Of a stretch of 64,000 nucleotides of DNA, positions 57,560-64,000 are shown piece after piece. A program made the translations under genes and the position numbers. Positions within the stretch are counted from its first letter, which is position 1; each line of letters opens with the position of its first letter. Source of the DNA: Paenalcaligenes niemegkensis (lineage in GTDB: Bacteria; Pseudomonadota; Gammaproteobacteria; Burkholderiales; Burkholderiaceae_B); contig NZ_JAKGCT010000004.1 of NCBI RefSeq assembly GCF_022230885.1, forward strand, positions 620,001 to 684,000, given 5' to 3'. The notes beneath the pieces were generated by a model that did not search any database, was not told the origin of the DNA, and saw nothing but the letters and a program-made list of their open reading frames with translations.

Positions 57560-58987
57560 CTAACTCCTGACTTCGTTACTATCTGGGCCAGAATCGCCAC
57601 CCAAGCTATTGCCCTCGAACTGGCCAGATTGGCTTGCTTCTTTCGGCTCCATGCTTTCGCGTATCGAAGCAGCCAGTTTTCCGCCTGTGGTTTCGCTCAC
57701 TCGCTCCTGGAATCCCTGCTTCATTTGAGAGCCGACACCCTTGGCTAACTCGGAGGCCGTGCCTGTGGCCAGCTTCGCGGCCTTGGCAAAGCCGCCACCG
57801 CTTGAGCTACTGCCGCTGTCACCAAAGCCAGTCGCTTGGGCGAATGGGCTACTGCCAGCAGTACCCGCTTCACCACCACCGTTTCCGCCACTGCTCACAA
57901 CTGACCCCATGCTGGGCATATCCCCGCCAGCACCCATACTTGCTGATGCTTTCTGGAATGCTGCCTGGATGGCGGATGCACCGCCCGCAGCCCCGGTAGC
58001 AGCGCCCATCATTGCTTTACCAGCCATTGCCGCGCCGCCAGTAGCCATGCTTGCCGCTGTCATTGCAGCCCTCATAGCTGCACCTGCACCGAAGCTCCCA
58101 GCTCCACCGATAGCGCCCAAGCTCGCGCCCGTCACAATGCCGGAAATCATCGAAGGAACCTTGTTGACCAGGAACAGCAATATCAAAGCAATCACCAACA
58201 TAACGGCCAGCTCTTGAGAGGTCACACCCTCGCTGATCTGCGCGTAATAGTGATTGATGAACTGCTTGCCAATTGCGACCAGCAGCACCATAGCCATGAG
58301 CTGCGCGGCCACGCCCAGCACGGTCTTGTAGTAGTTGATGGCCATGTCGGAAGTCCAACGCGATCCACCAAAGCCGAGGAAGAAGATGCCGGCATACATC
58401 AGAATCCAAGCCGATGCCATGACCAGCAGTAGGTTAATCGCTATCAATGCCATGACGATCAACACAGCAATGGCCAACAACTCCATGACCAAGGCCGTTG
58501 CGAACTGTCGCCACCCCAGCTCCGACGTGGCCTGTACTGTTTTGTGATACAGCTCAAACCCCAAGTCGAGGATGCTTGATGGCCCCAGCTTGCTATCAGA
58601 TAAACCTCCTGCCTGCGCTCCCAGCATTTGCAAGGACTCAACCATCGTTCCAGCGATATTCATGCCGGTAGTAGCATTCACCAGCAGCCACCAGAAAAAG
58701 CCGGTGAAGATCGTGAAGCGGACGAACTCCGCGAAAAACTCGCCAATGTCAGCCTTGCGCATGGCCATCTGGCCAAATGTCCAGACCATCGAAATCACAA
58801 CCAGCGCCCAGAACAACCGGGATGCGGCAGCTTCAATGGCAGGCCCCCAGGTTGATGCCGTAGTGTGAAAACGCTCCAGGACGTCATTCATGACACCGCT
58901 ACTGCTAAGTTCCTGCGCCATCGCCGGTTCAGCTAACACCGCAGTAACGGCCACCATCAGGCCACCAAAAACAATTTTCTTAACCAT
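57560..58987 (-). CDS. trbL: TrbL conjugal transfer membrane protein (VirB6-like)
   Basis: Polytopic inner-membrane component of a P-type mating-pair system, about 475 residues. ATG 58987 (MVKKIVFGGLMVAVTAVL) gives a signal-like N-terminus; upstream in-frame codons are not needed. Five to six membrane helices lie between residues 45 and 280 (SRLFWALVVISMVWTFGQMA, ATALVMELLAIAVLIVMALI, ELAVMLVIALILLFLVNKVP). A long Gly/Ala/Ser-rich C-terminal tail follows. It comes after trbJ and trbK in the standard IncP order. The other trb genes and all tra genes are absent from the window. Confidence 0.92.
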   Translation of the reverse strand: MVKKIVFGGLMVAVTAVLAEPAMAQELSSSGVMNDVLERFHTTASTWGPAIEAAASRLFWALVVISMVWTFGQMAMRKADIGEFFAEFVRFTIFTGFFWWLLVNATTGMNIAGTMVESLQMLGAQAGGLSDSKLGPSSILDLGFELYHKTVQATSELGWRQFATALVMELLAIAVLIVMALIAINLLLVMASAWILMYAGIFFLGFGGSRWTSDMAINYYKTVLGVAAQLMAMVLLVAIGKQFINHYYAQISEGVTSQELAVMLVIALILLFLVNKVPSMISGIVTGASLGAIGGAGSFGAGAAMRAAMTAASMATGGAAMAGKAMMGAATGAAGGASAIQAAFQKASASMGAGGDMPSMGSVVSSGGNGGGEAGTAGSSPFAQATGFGDSGSSSSGGGFAKAAKLATGTASELAKGVGSQMKQGFQERVSETTGGKLAASIRESMEPKEASQSGQFEGNSLGGDSGPDSNEVRS

Positions 58988-58997
58988 GTCGGCCACC

Positions 58998-59234
58998 TCA
59001 ATAATTGTCTTTAGGGCTGGGCTTGAACTCCCACTGGCGCATCTGCTTGGCCTTCTGGAACGCTCTGCATTCCTCGGTAAAAGCCGCTCGGTTCGCTTCG
59101 CTGCGCATTTCATTCAGTGCTGCCTGGAACGCATCAGGGGCGCACGTCGCCGCGTTTGGTTCGGGCATCCTTTCCTGTTCACATCCAGCCAACAACAGCA
59201 CCGCAACAGCCGCAGTAAATAAGATTTTTTTCAT
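58998..59234 (-). CDS. trbK: TrbK-like entry-exclusion lipoprotein
   Basis: Lipoprotein of 78 residues with lipobox LLAGC (MKKILFTAAVAVLLLAGCEQE). In IncP systems the small lipoprotein between trbJ and trbL blocks entry of a second related plasmid. The ending KPSPKDNY matches the C-terminus of the preceding TrbJ (RPSPADNY), an unusual shared tail. Confidence 0.82.
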   Translation of the reverse strand: MKKILFTAAVAVLLLAGCEQERMPEPNAATCAPDAFQAALNEMRSEANRAAFTEECRAFQKAKQMRQWEFKPSPKDNY

Positions 59235-59246
59235 CGCACCATCTCC

Positions 59247-60026
59247 CTAGTAGTTGTCTGCCGGACTCGGGCGAAACGTCCAGGTACGCATTTGCTCGGC
59301 CCTGGCATCACCTCGTGCCTCGGCATCGAGTTCTGCCGCAATCCGGGCTGCCTCTGCGTTGTGTTGGGCGGTCAACATGGTGCGAATCTGCAAGAGCTGG
59401 TTGGCCTGCTGGCTGGCGAGCTGGTTGGCGTAACCGATGGCCTGTAGCTGACCTTGTGCTCCCTGGGCTGCGCCTTGCAGCCGCTCCAGAGTACGGGCGT
59501 CATCCTTCAAAGCCTTTTGCTGGTCGGCCACGGTCTGGAACAACGCATCGTTGGCCCTCTTTTGCGACTCGGACGCCAGGCGGCGGTTTTCAGCCATTGC
59601 GGCCCGCTCCGCATCCGTGCAGCCGCCGCTGCCGTTGAAGCATGGTGAGCTGCGGTAATAGGCCACGTCCTGGAACTTGGCTAGGTAACGATCCAGGCTG
59701 CCTAGCTGGTTCTCGTAATAGGCCAGCGTGTTTTGCGCGGCAATCAGCCGGTTGATCGTGGTCTGCGCCTGATCCCAGATATACGCAGCCGGGGCCATCG
59801 TGTTCTGTAGCTGGTTTTCGTACTGCTGCAACTGGGTCTGGTATTGCTCGATCTGCTTGAGCGTCTGCGCTACAGACTCGATGGCAGTCATGATGTTCTG
59901 GGTCAGGTTGCCGCCGTCGATGACGGGGATACCGGCCTGAACAGGGGTGGAGGTGATAGTGGTGATGCCGGTTGCGAGCGCAACGGCTAGAGCGGTTTTT
60001 TTAGCCGCTAAAATTTTGGACTTCAT
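59247..60026 (-). CDS. trbJ: TrbJ conjugal transfer protein (VirB5-like)
   Basis: Periplasmic pilus-associated protein of 259 residues. ATG 60026 (MKSKILAAKKTALAVALATG) gives a signal peptide ending PVQAG. The mature part is coiled-coil-rich (IESVAQTLKQIEQYQTQLQQYENQLQ), with a cysteine pair in PCFNGSGGC. It begins the trbJ-trbK-trbL row. Confidence 0.92.
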   Translation of the reverse strand: MKSKILAAKKTALAVALATGITTITSTPVQAGIPVIDGGNLTQNIMTAIESVAQTLKQIEQYQTQLQQYENQLQNTMAPAAYIWDQAQTTINRLIAAQNTLAYYENQLGSLDRYLAKFQDVAYYRSSPCFNGSGGCTDAERAAMAENRRLASESQKRANDALFQTVADQQKALKDDARTLERLQGAAQGAQGQLQAIGYANQLASQQANQLLQIRTMLTAQHNAEAARIAAELDAEARGDARAEQMRTWTFRPSPADNY

Positions 60027-60165
60027 GGTCGTACTCCGTCGATGAAAAGAAGGCATTGCCTTGACCAAGCTTGTGCTTGTTCTCGGCAACGTTTCATCGA
60101 AGAGCTACGCCACTAGCTGATCGGTATCGCCCTTGGCGCTGAGGCCCGGACTTACAAAACGTAAA

Positions 60166-60354
60166 CTACTTTGTTTTTTTATCGCTGTCGGACAAGCCAA
60201 CTTCCCGGCCGATCTCTCCCAGCCCTAGCGGCTGTACTGCTGCCGTTAGTATTTCGCGTATCTCCGCGTCGGTGCTCCTATCGTTGAGCGCTGCTCGAAC
60301 TTTCAACGCACGGTGCACCTCGGCGGGCAAATTTCTGATAAGCACATTTGCCAT
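60166..60354 (-). CDS. FitA-like ribbon-helix-helix antitoxin/regulator
   Basis: Small DNA-binding protein of 62 residues (MANVLIRNLPAEVHRALKVR) of the FitA/plasmid-stability type. The ribbon-helix-helix fold is visible as NVLIRNLP, HRALKVRAAL and STDAEIREILTAAV. The ATG at 60354 is preferred to 60411. No FitB (PIN) toxin gene is adjacent. Upstream lies GCTATC-AAA-GATAGC, a sequence repeated before the alpA gene, so it may repress both. Confidence 0.82.
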   Translation of the reverse strand: MANVLIRNLPAEVHRALKVRAALNDRSTDAEIREILTAAVQPLGLGEIGREVGLSDSDKKTK

Positions 60355-60382
60355 ATCAATGCCCTTTGGTGTACCTGGAAAC

Positions 60383-60406
60383 AATGCTATCAAAGATAGC
60401 AAAAAT
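60383..60406. repeat. Repeat/operator copy 1 (GCTATC-AAA-GATAGC)
   Basis: CAATGCTATCAAAGATAGC followed by AAAAA. It holds a perfect palindrome GCTATCAAAGATAGC at 60386-60400, about 32 bases upstream of the RHH gene. The identical 24-base string recurs at 63435-63458. Confidence 0.75.
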
Positions 60407-60439
60407 AACAAGTCCTATAACCCTCATCTTGCAACCGGC

Positions 60440-60565
60440 GGCAGCCGATCAGCCCCGCAGGGCAGGATTCCCGTTGAGCGCCCCCGGCGCGAATAAGGGA
60501 CAGTGAAGATAGATAACCGGCTTGCCGGTTAGCTAACTTCACCCATCCTGCCCGCATTTCACCCA
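60440..60565. other. IncP-type origin of transfer (oriT)
   Basis: The sequence follows the RK2/RP4 oriT in order: GCAGGATTCCCGTTGAGC, GAATAAGGGACAGTGAAG, an inverted repeat TAACCGGC-TT-GCCGGTTA (60514-60531), GTGAAG/CTTCAC arms, and the nick region CATCCTG/CCCGC with nick expected between 60550 and 60551. No relaxase gene is present in the window, so transfer would need one supplied elsewhere. Confidence 0.88.
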
Positions 60566-60955
60566 CTATTGAAAATCTAGCGCAGATCGAACGTAAAGCG
60601 TTTTATCGTCAAACAAACACCGATTCTTGGCAACATAACCGTAATCGTCACCAAATCGGCATGCAATCGACATAGTTGCTTCAAAATCGCTGTTCAATCG
60701 GCTTTAAATCGGAACCTAAAACACCAGCAATCGACACAAACCACTCGCCCCGATGGGGCGAGTTGGACGCCAAGAAAGAAGGGCATAACCCGCCCCTCAA
60801 GTGTCAATGAACACAAGAAATTTGCCTCCCCTCCGGTAATACCACTAAGGCGACGTATTGATACTTGGGGGCAACCTTTCCGGATGTTGACACCTTCACG
60901 CAGGTTACTGGTTATGCGCGTCCAGCACGCATGGCTCATTCCTGCTTGGTAATAA

Positions 60956-60984
60956 TAAGAATAATAATCTTCTTATTATTCTTA
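60956..60984. repeat. A+T-rich inverted repeat
   Basis: TAAGAATAATAA and TTATTATTCTTA form a perfect 12-bp stem around TCTTC in the non-coding origin region. It could be an unwinding element or a transcription end. Confidence 0.6.
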
Positions 60985-61189
60985 CCGAACGAATGGGCAC
61001 TGCTTAGCCATTTCAATTTTTGAGCCAAGGTTTCAGTACAGATAACCTACAAGCGCACACAGAGGCCCTCCAGCGCCGTTAGACGCAGGTTCTGCTTCAG
61101 CACAGGAGCACAAGACCCCGGATTGCTTTCCCCTCTCACAAAGCATCTCAGCGGCCACTAAAGCCATCCTCTCTTCTTGGCGTTAAACC

Positions 61190-61298
61190 ATCGGCCTATG
61201 GCCGATTGAGAAAGCCCGTCAGGGCTTTATTGGCAAGGTCAGAACGCGCCCTCAAGGCGCGAGCTGCACCGCGCATGATGGATTATCTTTAGATAATC
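61190..61298. repeat. Cluster of four short stem-loops near repC
   Basis: Four perfect inverted repeats follow one another: ATCGGCC/GGCCGAT (61190-61206), AAAGCCC/GGGCTTT (61211-61228), CGCGCC/GGCGCG (61245-61261) and GATTATC/GATAATC (61281-61298). Beside IncQ-type rep genes they are candidates for single-strand initiation (ssi) structures. Confidence 0.6.
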
Positions 61299-61361
61299 TT
61301 GGATGGATTTCTCAAACTGCCCGCAAAGCAGCTCCCCGTCTGGGTTTTCCAGATTGGGACG

Positions 61362-61427
61362 GGGAACGTTACGACGGCAGAAGGGGAGCGTTACGACGGC
61401 AACAAGGGAACGTTACGACGGTAAACG
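61362..61427. other. Iterons of an IncQ-type oriV
   Basis: Three direct repeats with a 22-base period and the core A(A/G)CGTTACGACGG(C/T)A start at 61365, 61387 and 61409. The third overlaps the repC stop region. Iterons beside repC are the RepC-binding sites of IncQ origins; 22-base units recall the IncQ-2 type. Confidence 0.8.
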
Positions 61428-62272
61428 GGTGCAGTTACCGTGGGGCCAGGCCTCTTGATTTCCCATTTTCCCTTGGCGTATTCGTTCACTATCCAACCCA
61501 CGGCGGCAAGTTCGGCCAGTGCCTTCCGGGCAGTCTGACGGCGTTTTTTCATAGCTTCGGCATTGGCTTCGTCTGGCCAGACATAGCCGCAAAGCGTGTC
61601 CAGTTCCACGCGCCCGGATTTGCCGGGGTCGATCCAGCCACATAGCCGTTGATGCATCAGCCGCGCTGGATCAGTCTGTAGCACCCGCACTTCCGCCATG
61701 TCGATACGGGCATATGGACGATGCCCCAGGATCGCTTCAGCAATGCGCGGATTCAGGGCAACCCATAGCCTGCCGTCCGTCTCGTCAAAAGCATGACTCA
61801 TCAGGTGGAACGCGGCTTGCCGCCGTCCCTTCGTCACAAGGATGGTGACGTTCGACATGCGTAGCAGACTGGCTTTGAGCGCCTTGATATTGTCGCCGCT
61901 ATCCGTCATGCCCGTTTCTGAGAGCAGTTTGGTCAGACTCTCACGAACCACCAAGCCGTCTTGCTCAATGGCTTCGAAACGGGGTTCAAGGAATAGCCGT
62001 AGCTGTCGCCCCGTCTCACTGGTCGGTTCCGGAGTTAGCAAGATGCCGTTCGGGCCGCCAAGGGCCACGATGCCTTGCAAAAGACGCATATCATCGGCGC
62101 CGAGAGGTTCGAATCCGACGAAACGCATGGATTCGTCCTCGCCAAAGGTGTAGGTCACGTCCAGCTTGCAGCGTTTGCGATCGCCACGCTTGAGGCTGCG
62201 GAACAGGCCAGGTGCCAAACAGTGCGCGGGATCATGTCGGACGTGGGTCAGGTCATGCTTAGGCTTCTTCAC
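61391..62272 (-). CDS. repC: IncQ-type replication initiator RepC
   Basis: Iteron-binding initiator of 293 residues, resembling RSF1010 RepC. Seen are HDLTHVRHDPAHCLAPGLFRSLKRG, FEPLGADDMRLLQGIVALGGPNGILL, RQLRLFLEPRFEAI and LMHQRLCGWIDPGKSGRVELDT, then LCGYVWPDEANAEAMKKRR. It starts 14 bases inside the end of repA, as in IncQ plasmids. Iterons lie at its 3' end. Confidence 0.93.
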   Translation of the reverse strand: MKKPKHDLTHVRHDPAHCLAPGLFRSLKRGDRKRCKLDVTYTFGEDESMRFVGFEPLGADDMRLLQGIVALGGPNGILLTPEPTSETGRQLRLFLEPRFEAIEQDGLVVRESLTKLLSETGMTDSGDNIKALKASLLRMSNVTILVTKGRRQAAFHLMSHAFDETDGRLWVALNPRIAEAILGHRPYARIDMAEVRVLQTDPARLMHQRLCGWIDPGKSGRVELDTLCGYVWPDEANAEAMKKRRQTARKALAELAAVGWIVNEYAKGKWEIKRPGPTVTAPVYRRNVPLLPS

Positions 62273-63086
62273 GCTGTCTCCTTTTCACCCTGCACTGCCG
62301 CTCCAGTACAGCAGGCTTCAACACGCCACCGTCGTGCCGTCTAAACCAGAGTTCTTGAAAAGGTGCGCCATAGTTGGCCTTGCTGACGCCAAAGCGGACA
62401 AAATACCCACGCTGACAATCATCGACCCCCAGTATCTCGGCTTCGCCTTGCGTCATGCCGGATAAGTACGATTGCCAACGGATGTTATCAACCAGTACGG
62501 ACGATCCACGACTGGCCTGCTGTTGATCGCCCGACCCCATCATGGCTGCGCTTTTACTCGCGTGATGCAGAAACATAATGGAGCAGCCTGTATCAGCGGC
62601 TATGGCCTCCATGTACCCAACAACCTGCGCCATCGGCCCGCTAGCGTTCTCCTCCTCAATGTGGAAGCGCCGCAAAGTGTCCAAGATCATCAAGCGACGA
62701 CCTTCAGCGGCTCGATTGAGAGCATCGAACCAGCTAGCAGCCGTGATGTTGGGGCATTTACCGATCAAGGGTTCAATGAGCAAGCCATCAGCCACGGCTT
62801 GCCGTTCTGCGGCGCTGAGGTGTGCCCCAAGGGCGTGCAGACGATGGTGAATAGCGGACGGTGGATCTTCAGCAGGCAGATAGACCACTTGCCCGGTGGG
62901 AAACTCGCCTATTTCAAGTAAATCAGGCCCGCCTGCAATCTGTGCCGCCAATTGAAGGGCCAACATGGATTTACCAGCCCCACCAGGCGATACAAGAGCA
63001 CCAACAGTGCCTGCAACCATATTAGGCAAAACATAATCAATGGGTGGCGGCAATTCCGTGAAAGCCGCCATAAGATCAAGAGCCAT
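62259..63086 (-). CDS. repA: IncQ-type replicative helicase RepA
   Basis: Hexameric 5'-3' DNA helicase of 275 residues, very close in pattern to RSF1010 RepA. Walker A is SPGGAGKSMLALQLAAQIAG, followed by VYLPAEDPPSAIHHRLHALG, Walker B RRLMILDTLRRFHIEEENAS, FLHHASKSAAMMG and a C-terminal GAPFQELWFRRHDGGVLKPAVLERQ. It unwinds oriV together with RepC. The IncQ primase (RepB) is not in the window. Confidence 0.94.
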   Translation of the reverse strand: MALDLMAAFTELPPPIDYVLPNMVAGTVGALVSPGGAGKSMLALQLAAQIAGGPDLLEIGEFPTGQVVYLPAEDPPSAIHHRLHALGAHLSAAERQAVADGLLIEPLIGKCPNITAASWFDALNRAAEGRRLMILDTLRRFHIEEENASGPMAQVVGYMEAIAADTGCSIMFLHHASKSAAMMGSGDQQQASRGSSVLVDNIRWQSYLSGMTQGEAEILGVDDCQRGYFVRFGVSKANYGAPFQELWFRRHDGGVLKPAVLERQCRVKRRQREEA

Positions 63087-63090
63087 ATAA

Positions 63091-63312
63091 CTAGCCCTCT
63101 ATAGGGCCAGGTCGCGCAGCTTGATCACCCGATGATTTACGTGCCTCAATCCAATCTTCGACCTCTGACAAATCCCAGGCGACATTTCTACTGGTTAACG
63201 CGATACGGCGTGGAAAATCCCCTCGCTGTTCCAGGTTATAAATTGTTCGTGTCGAAAGCGGGATCATCTCCAGGAGCTTCTTCCTGTTGATGAGGGTCTT
63301 GATATTTTGCAT
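63091..63312 (-). CDS. AlpA-family DNA-binding protein
   Basis: Excisionase-like regulator of 73 residues with a MerR-type helix-turn-helix (LINRKKLLEMIPLSTRTIYNLEQRGDFPRRI, then VAWDLSEVEDWIEAR). It is the first gene of the alpA-repA-repC row, 4 bases before repA. Such proteins control excision and early expression of integrative elements. Confidence 0.88.
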   Translation of the reverse strand: MQNIKTLINRKKLLEMIPLSTRTIYNLEQRGDFPRRIALTSRNVAWDLSEVEDWIEARKSSGDQAARPGPIEG

Positions 63313-63434
63313 GGGTCAATACCTCTCAAATGAATAGTTGCTATTCATCGAGTAGCTGCGCGAAGCAGCTAGTCGGTAATTGACCTGCCCGATGCCAATG
63401 GCGGCCTTATTTATAAATTCACGGCATCAACTTC

Positions 63435-63458
63435 AATGCTATCAAAGATAGCAAAAAC
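63435..63458. repeat. Repeat/operator copy 2 (GCTATC-AAA-GATAGC)
   Basis: Identical to the 24-base string at 60383-60406, palindrome at 63438-63452. It lies 126 bases upstream of the alpA start, in the promoter region of alpA-repA-repC. Confidence 0.75.
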
Positions 63459-63459
63459 A

Positions 63460-64000
63460 TCAACCCTTACTGCCTCCCAAAGTCCACTCATCAATCATAT
63501 TCGCCCAATCTTGCAACATCTCTGTCCGCTGCTCGCGATACTCTGCCTTGTTGTACACGGCCCTCACGCCCTTCTGTTCATGCGCCAGGCACTTCTCGAT
63601 CCAGTCAGTGTTGTAGCCGGCCTCATGCAACAGCGTGCTGGCCGTACGCCGTAAATCATGCGGCCCGAACTTGGCCAGCGACTGTCCGTCTTTCTGTGCC
63701 GCTTTGTAAGTCAGGGTCAACACCTGGTTGAGTGTGGCAGCACTCATCGGCGTATCCGAGTCGTACCGGGATGGCAAAACGAAGTCGGAACCACCGGCAA
63801 AGGTTTTCAGGGCAATGAAAATATCCAACGCCTGCTGAGACAAGAACACCAGGTGCGGATTGCGCCGCTTCATCCTTTCCTTCGGAATAGTCCAAAGCGC
63901 TTCACTGAAATTGATTTCGCTCCAGGTCGCATTGGTCAGCTCGCTTTTGCGTACCATCGTCAGTAGCAACAGCTTGGCCGCCGCACGATTTGTCGGACTT
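63460..64000 (-). CDS. Tyrosine integrase (5' end outside window)
   Basis: C-terminal catalytic part of a P4-type integrase. The first catalytic Arg is in VRKSELTNATW; the others are in HDLRRTASTLL and AHEQKGVRAVYNKAEYREQR (His, Tyr). The frame is still open at base 64000, so the arm-binding N-terminus lies beyond. It is closely related to the deleted integrase at 50954-51651. It reads leftward, which places its attachment site to the right of the window. Confidence 0.92.
   Translation of the reverse strand, partial: SPTNRAAAKLLLLTMVRKSELTNATWSEINFSEALWTIPKERMKRRNPHLVFLSQQALDIFIALKTFAGGSDFVLPSRYDSDTPMSAATLNQVLTLTYKAAQKDGQSLAKFGPHDLRRTASTLLHEAGYNTDWIEKCLAHEQKGVRAVYNKAEYREQRTEMLQDWANMIDEWTLGGSKG

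Larger units (their letters stand above)
60355..61390. other. Non-coding transfer/replication origin region
   Basis: About 1 kb with no supported gene between the RHH gene and repC. It holds the palindrome repeat, an IncP-type oriT, a strong A+T-rich inverted repeat, four short stem-loops and the first iterons. Confidence 0.7.

Noticed and set aside
60694..60939. Open frame of 81 codons in the origin region
   Set aside because: It is Cys/Arg-rich, lacks a good start site and lies in a region better explained as oriT/oriV.
1..64000. tRNA and rRNA genes
   Set aside because: No cloverleaf or conserved rRNA stretches were recognised on either strand.

Overview
The window looks like chromosomal DNA of a betaproteobacterium, probably Burkholderiales/Alcaligenaceae. 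This is inferred from the gene families (a TctDE-like two-component pair, large autotransporter adhesins, lone MetQ, TRAP and class III aminotransferase loci) and is not proven. A mosaic of mobile DNA occupies the right-hand third.

Layout. (1) 1-7.2 kb: two-component system plus an AfuABC/FbpABC-like ABC importer with two paralogous binding proteins. (2) 7.2-11.2 kb: two-gene nuclease-helicase locus (XPD-like Fe-S helicase with N-terminal nuclease domain, and a FAN1-like VRR-NUC protein). (3) 11.3-12.8 kb: tandem glycine riboswitch and dadA-type amino-acid dehydrogenase. (4) 12.9-15.1 kb: DUF6817-like protein and MetQ. (5) 15.2-28 kb: surface adhesion island, with a classical autotransporter, then a trimeric autotransporter operon (YadA-like adhesin, TpgA-like OmpA lipoprotein, SecD-P1-head-like lipoprotein) and an AraC-type regulator. 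(6) 28-35.6 kb: TRAP transporter, GntR regulator, SDR, tartrate/D-malate dehydrogenase and class III aminotransferase, linked by a shared putative operator. (7) 35.7-40.2 kb: A+T-rich genes for the folate-independent methionine synthase MesD and its partner MesX, a MetR-like regulator and a nitrilase, next to two recombinase relics. (8) 40.3-44 kb: NmrA-like reductase, LysR regulator and an IS1182-family element with a GGTC target duplication. (9) 44-51.7 kb: decayed accessory DNA (Fur-like and Fic relics, methyl-parathion-hydrolase-like metallohydrolase, aromatic amino-acid ammonia-lyase, truncated GntR, deleted integrase). (10) 51.85-64 kb: a second integrated element starting at a guaA-3'-end-like attachment sequence. 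It carries a DRT3-type antiviral reverse-transcriptase pair with a probable structured ncRNA, a serine recombinase, a trbJKL remnant, an IncP-type oriT, an IncQ-type repA-repC with iterons, AlpA and a tyrosine integrase running off the right edge.

The main result is the DRT3 locus. Two reverse transcriptases overlap by 8 bp, and just downstream on the same strand lie three stem-loops, the first of which holds a CACACACA run. That run fits the dinucleotide-repeat template I recall for DRT3 RNAs.

A caution: about 14 genes carry one apparent single-base shift, nearly all a missing base and mostly in a homopolymer. Restoring the base gives normal proteins, so most are probably consensus errors. 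A smaller set (Fic, Fur-like, GntR and integrase relics) shows stops, deletions or truncations and is truly decayed.
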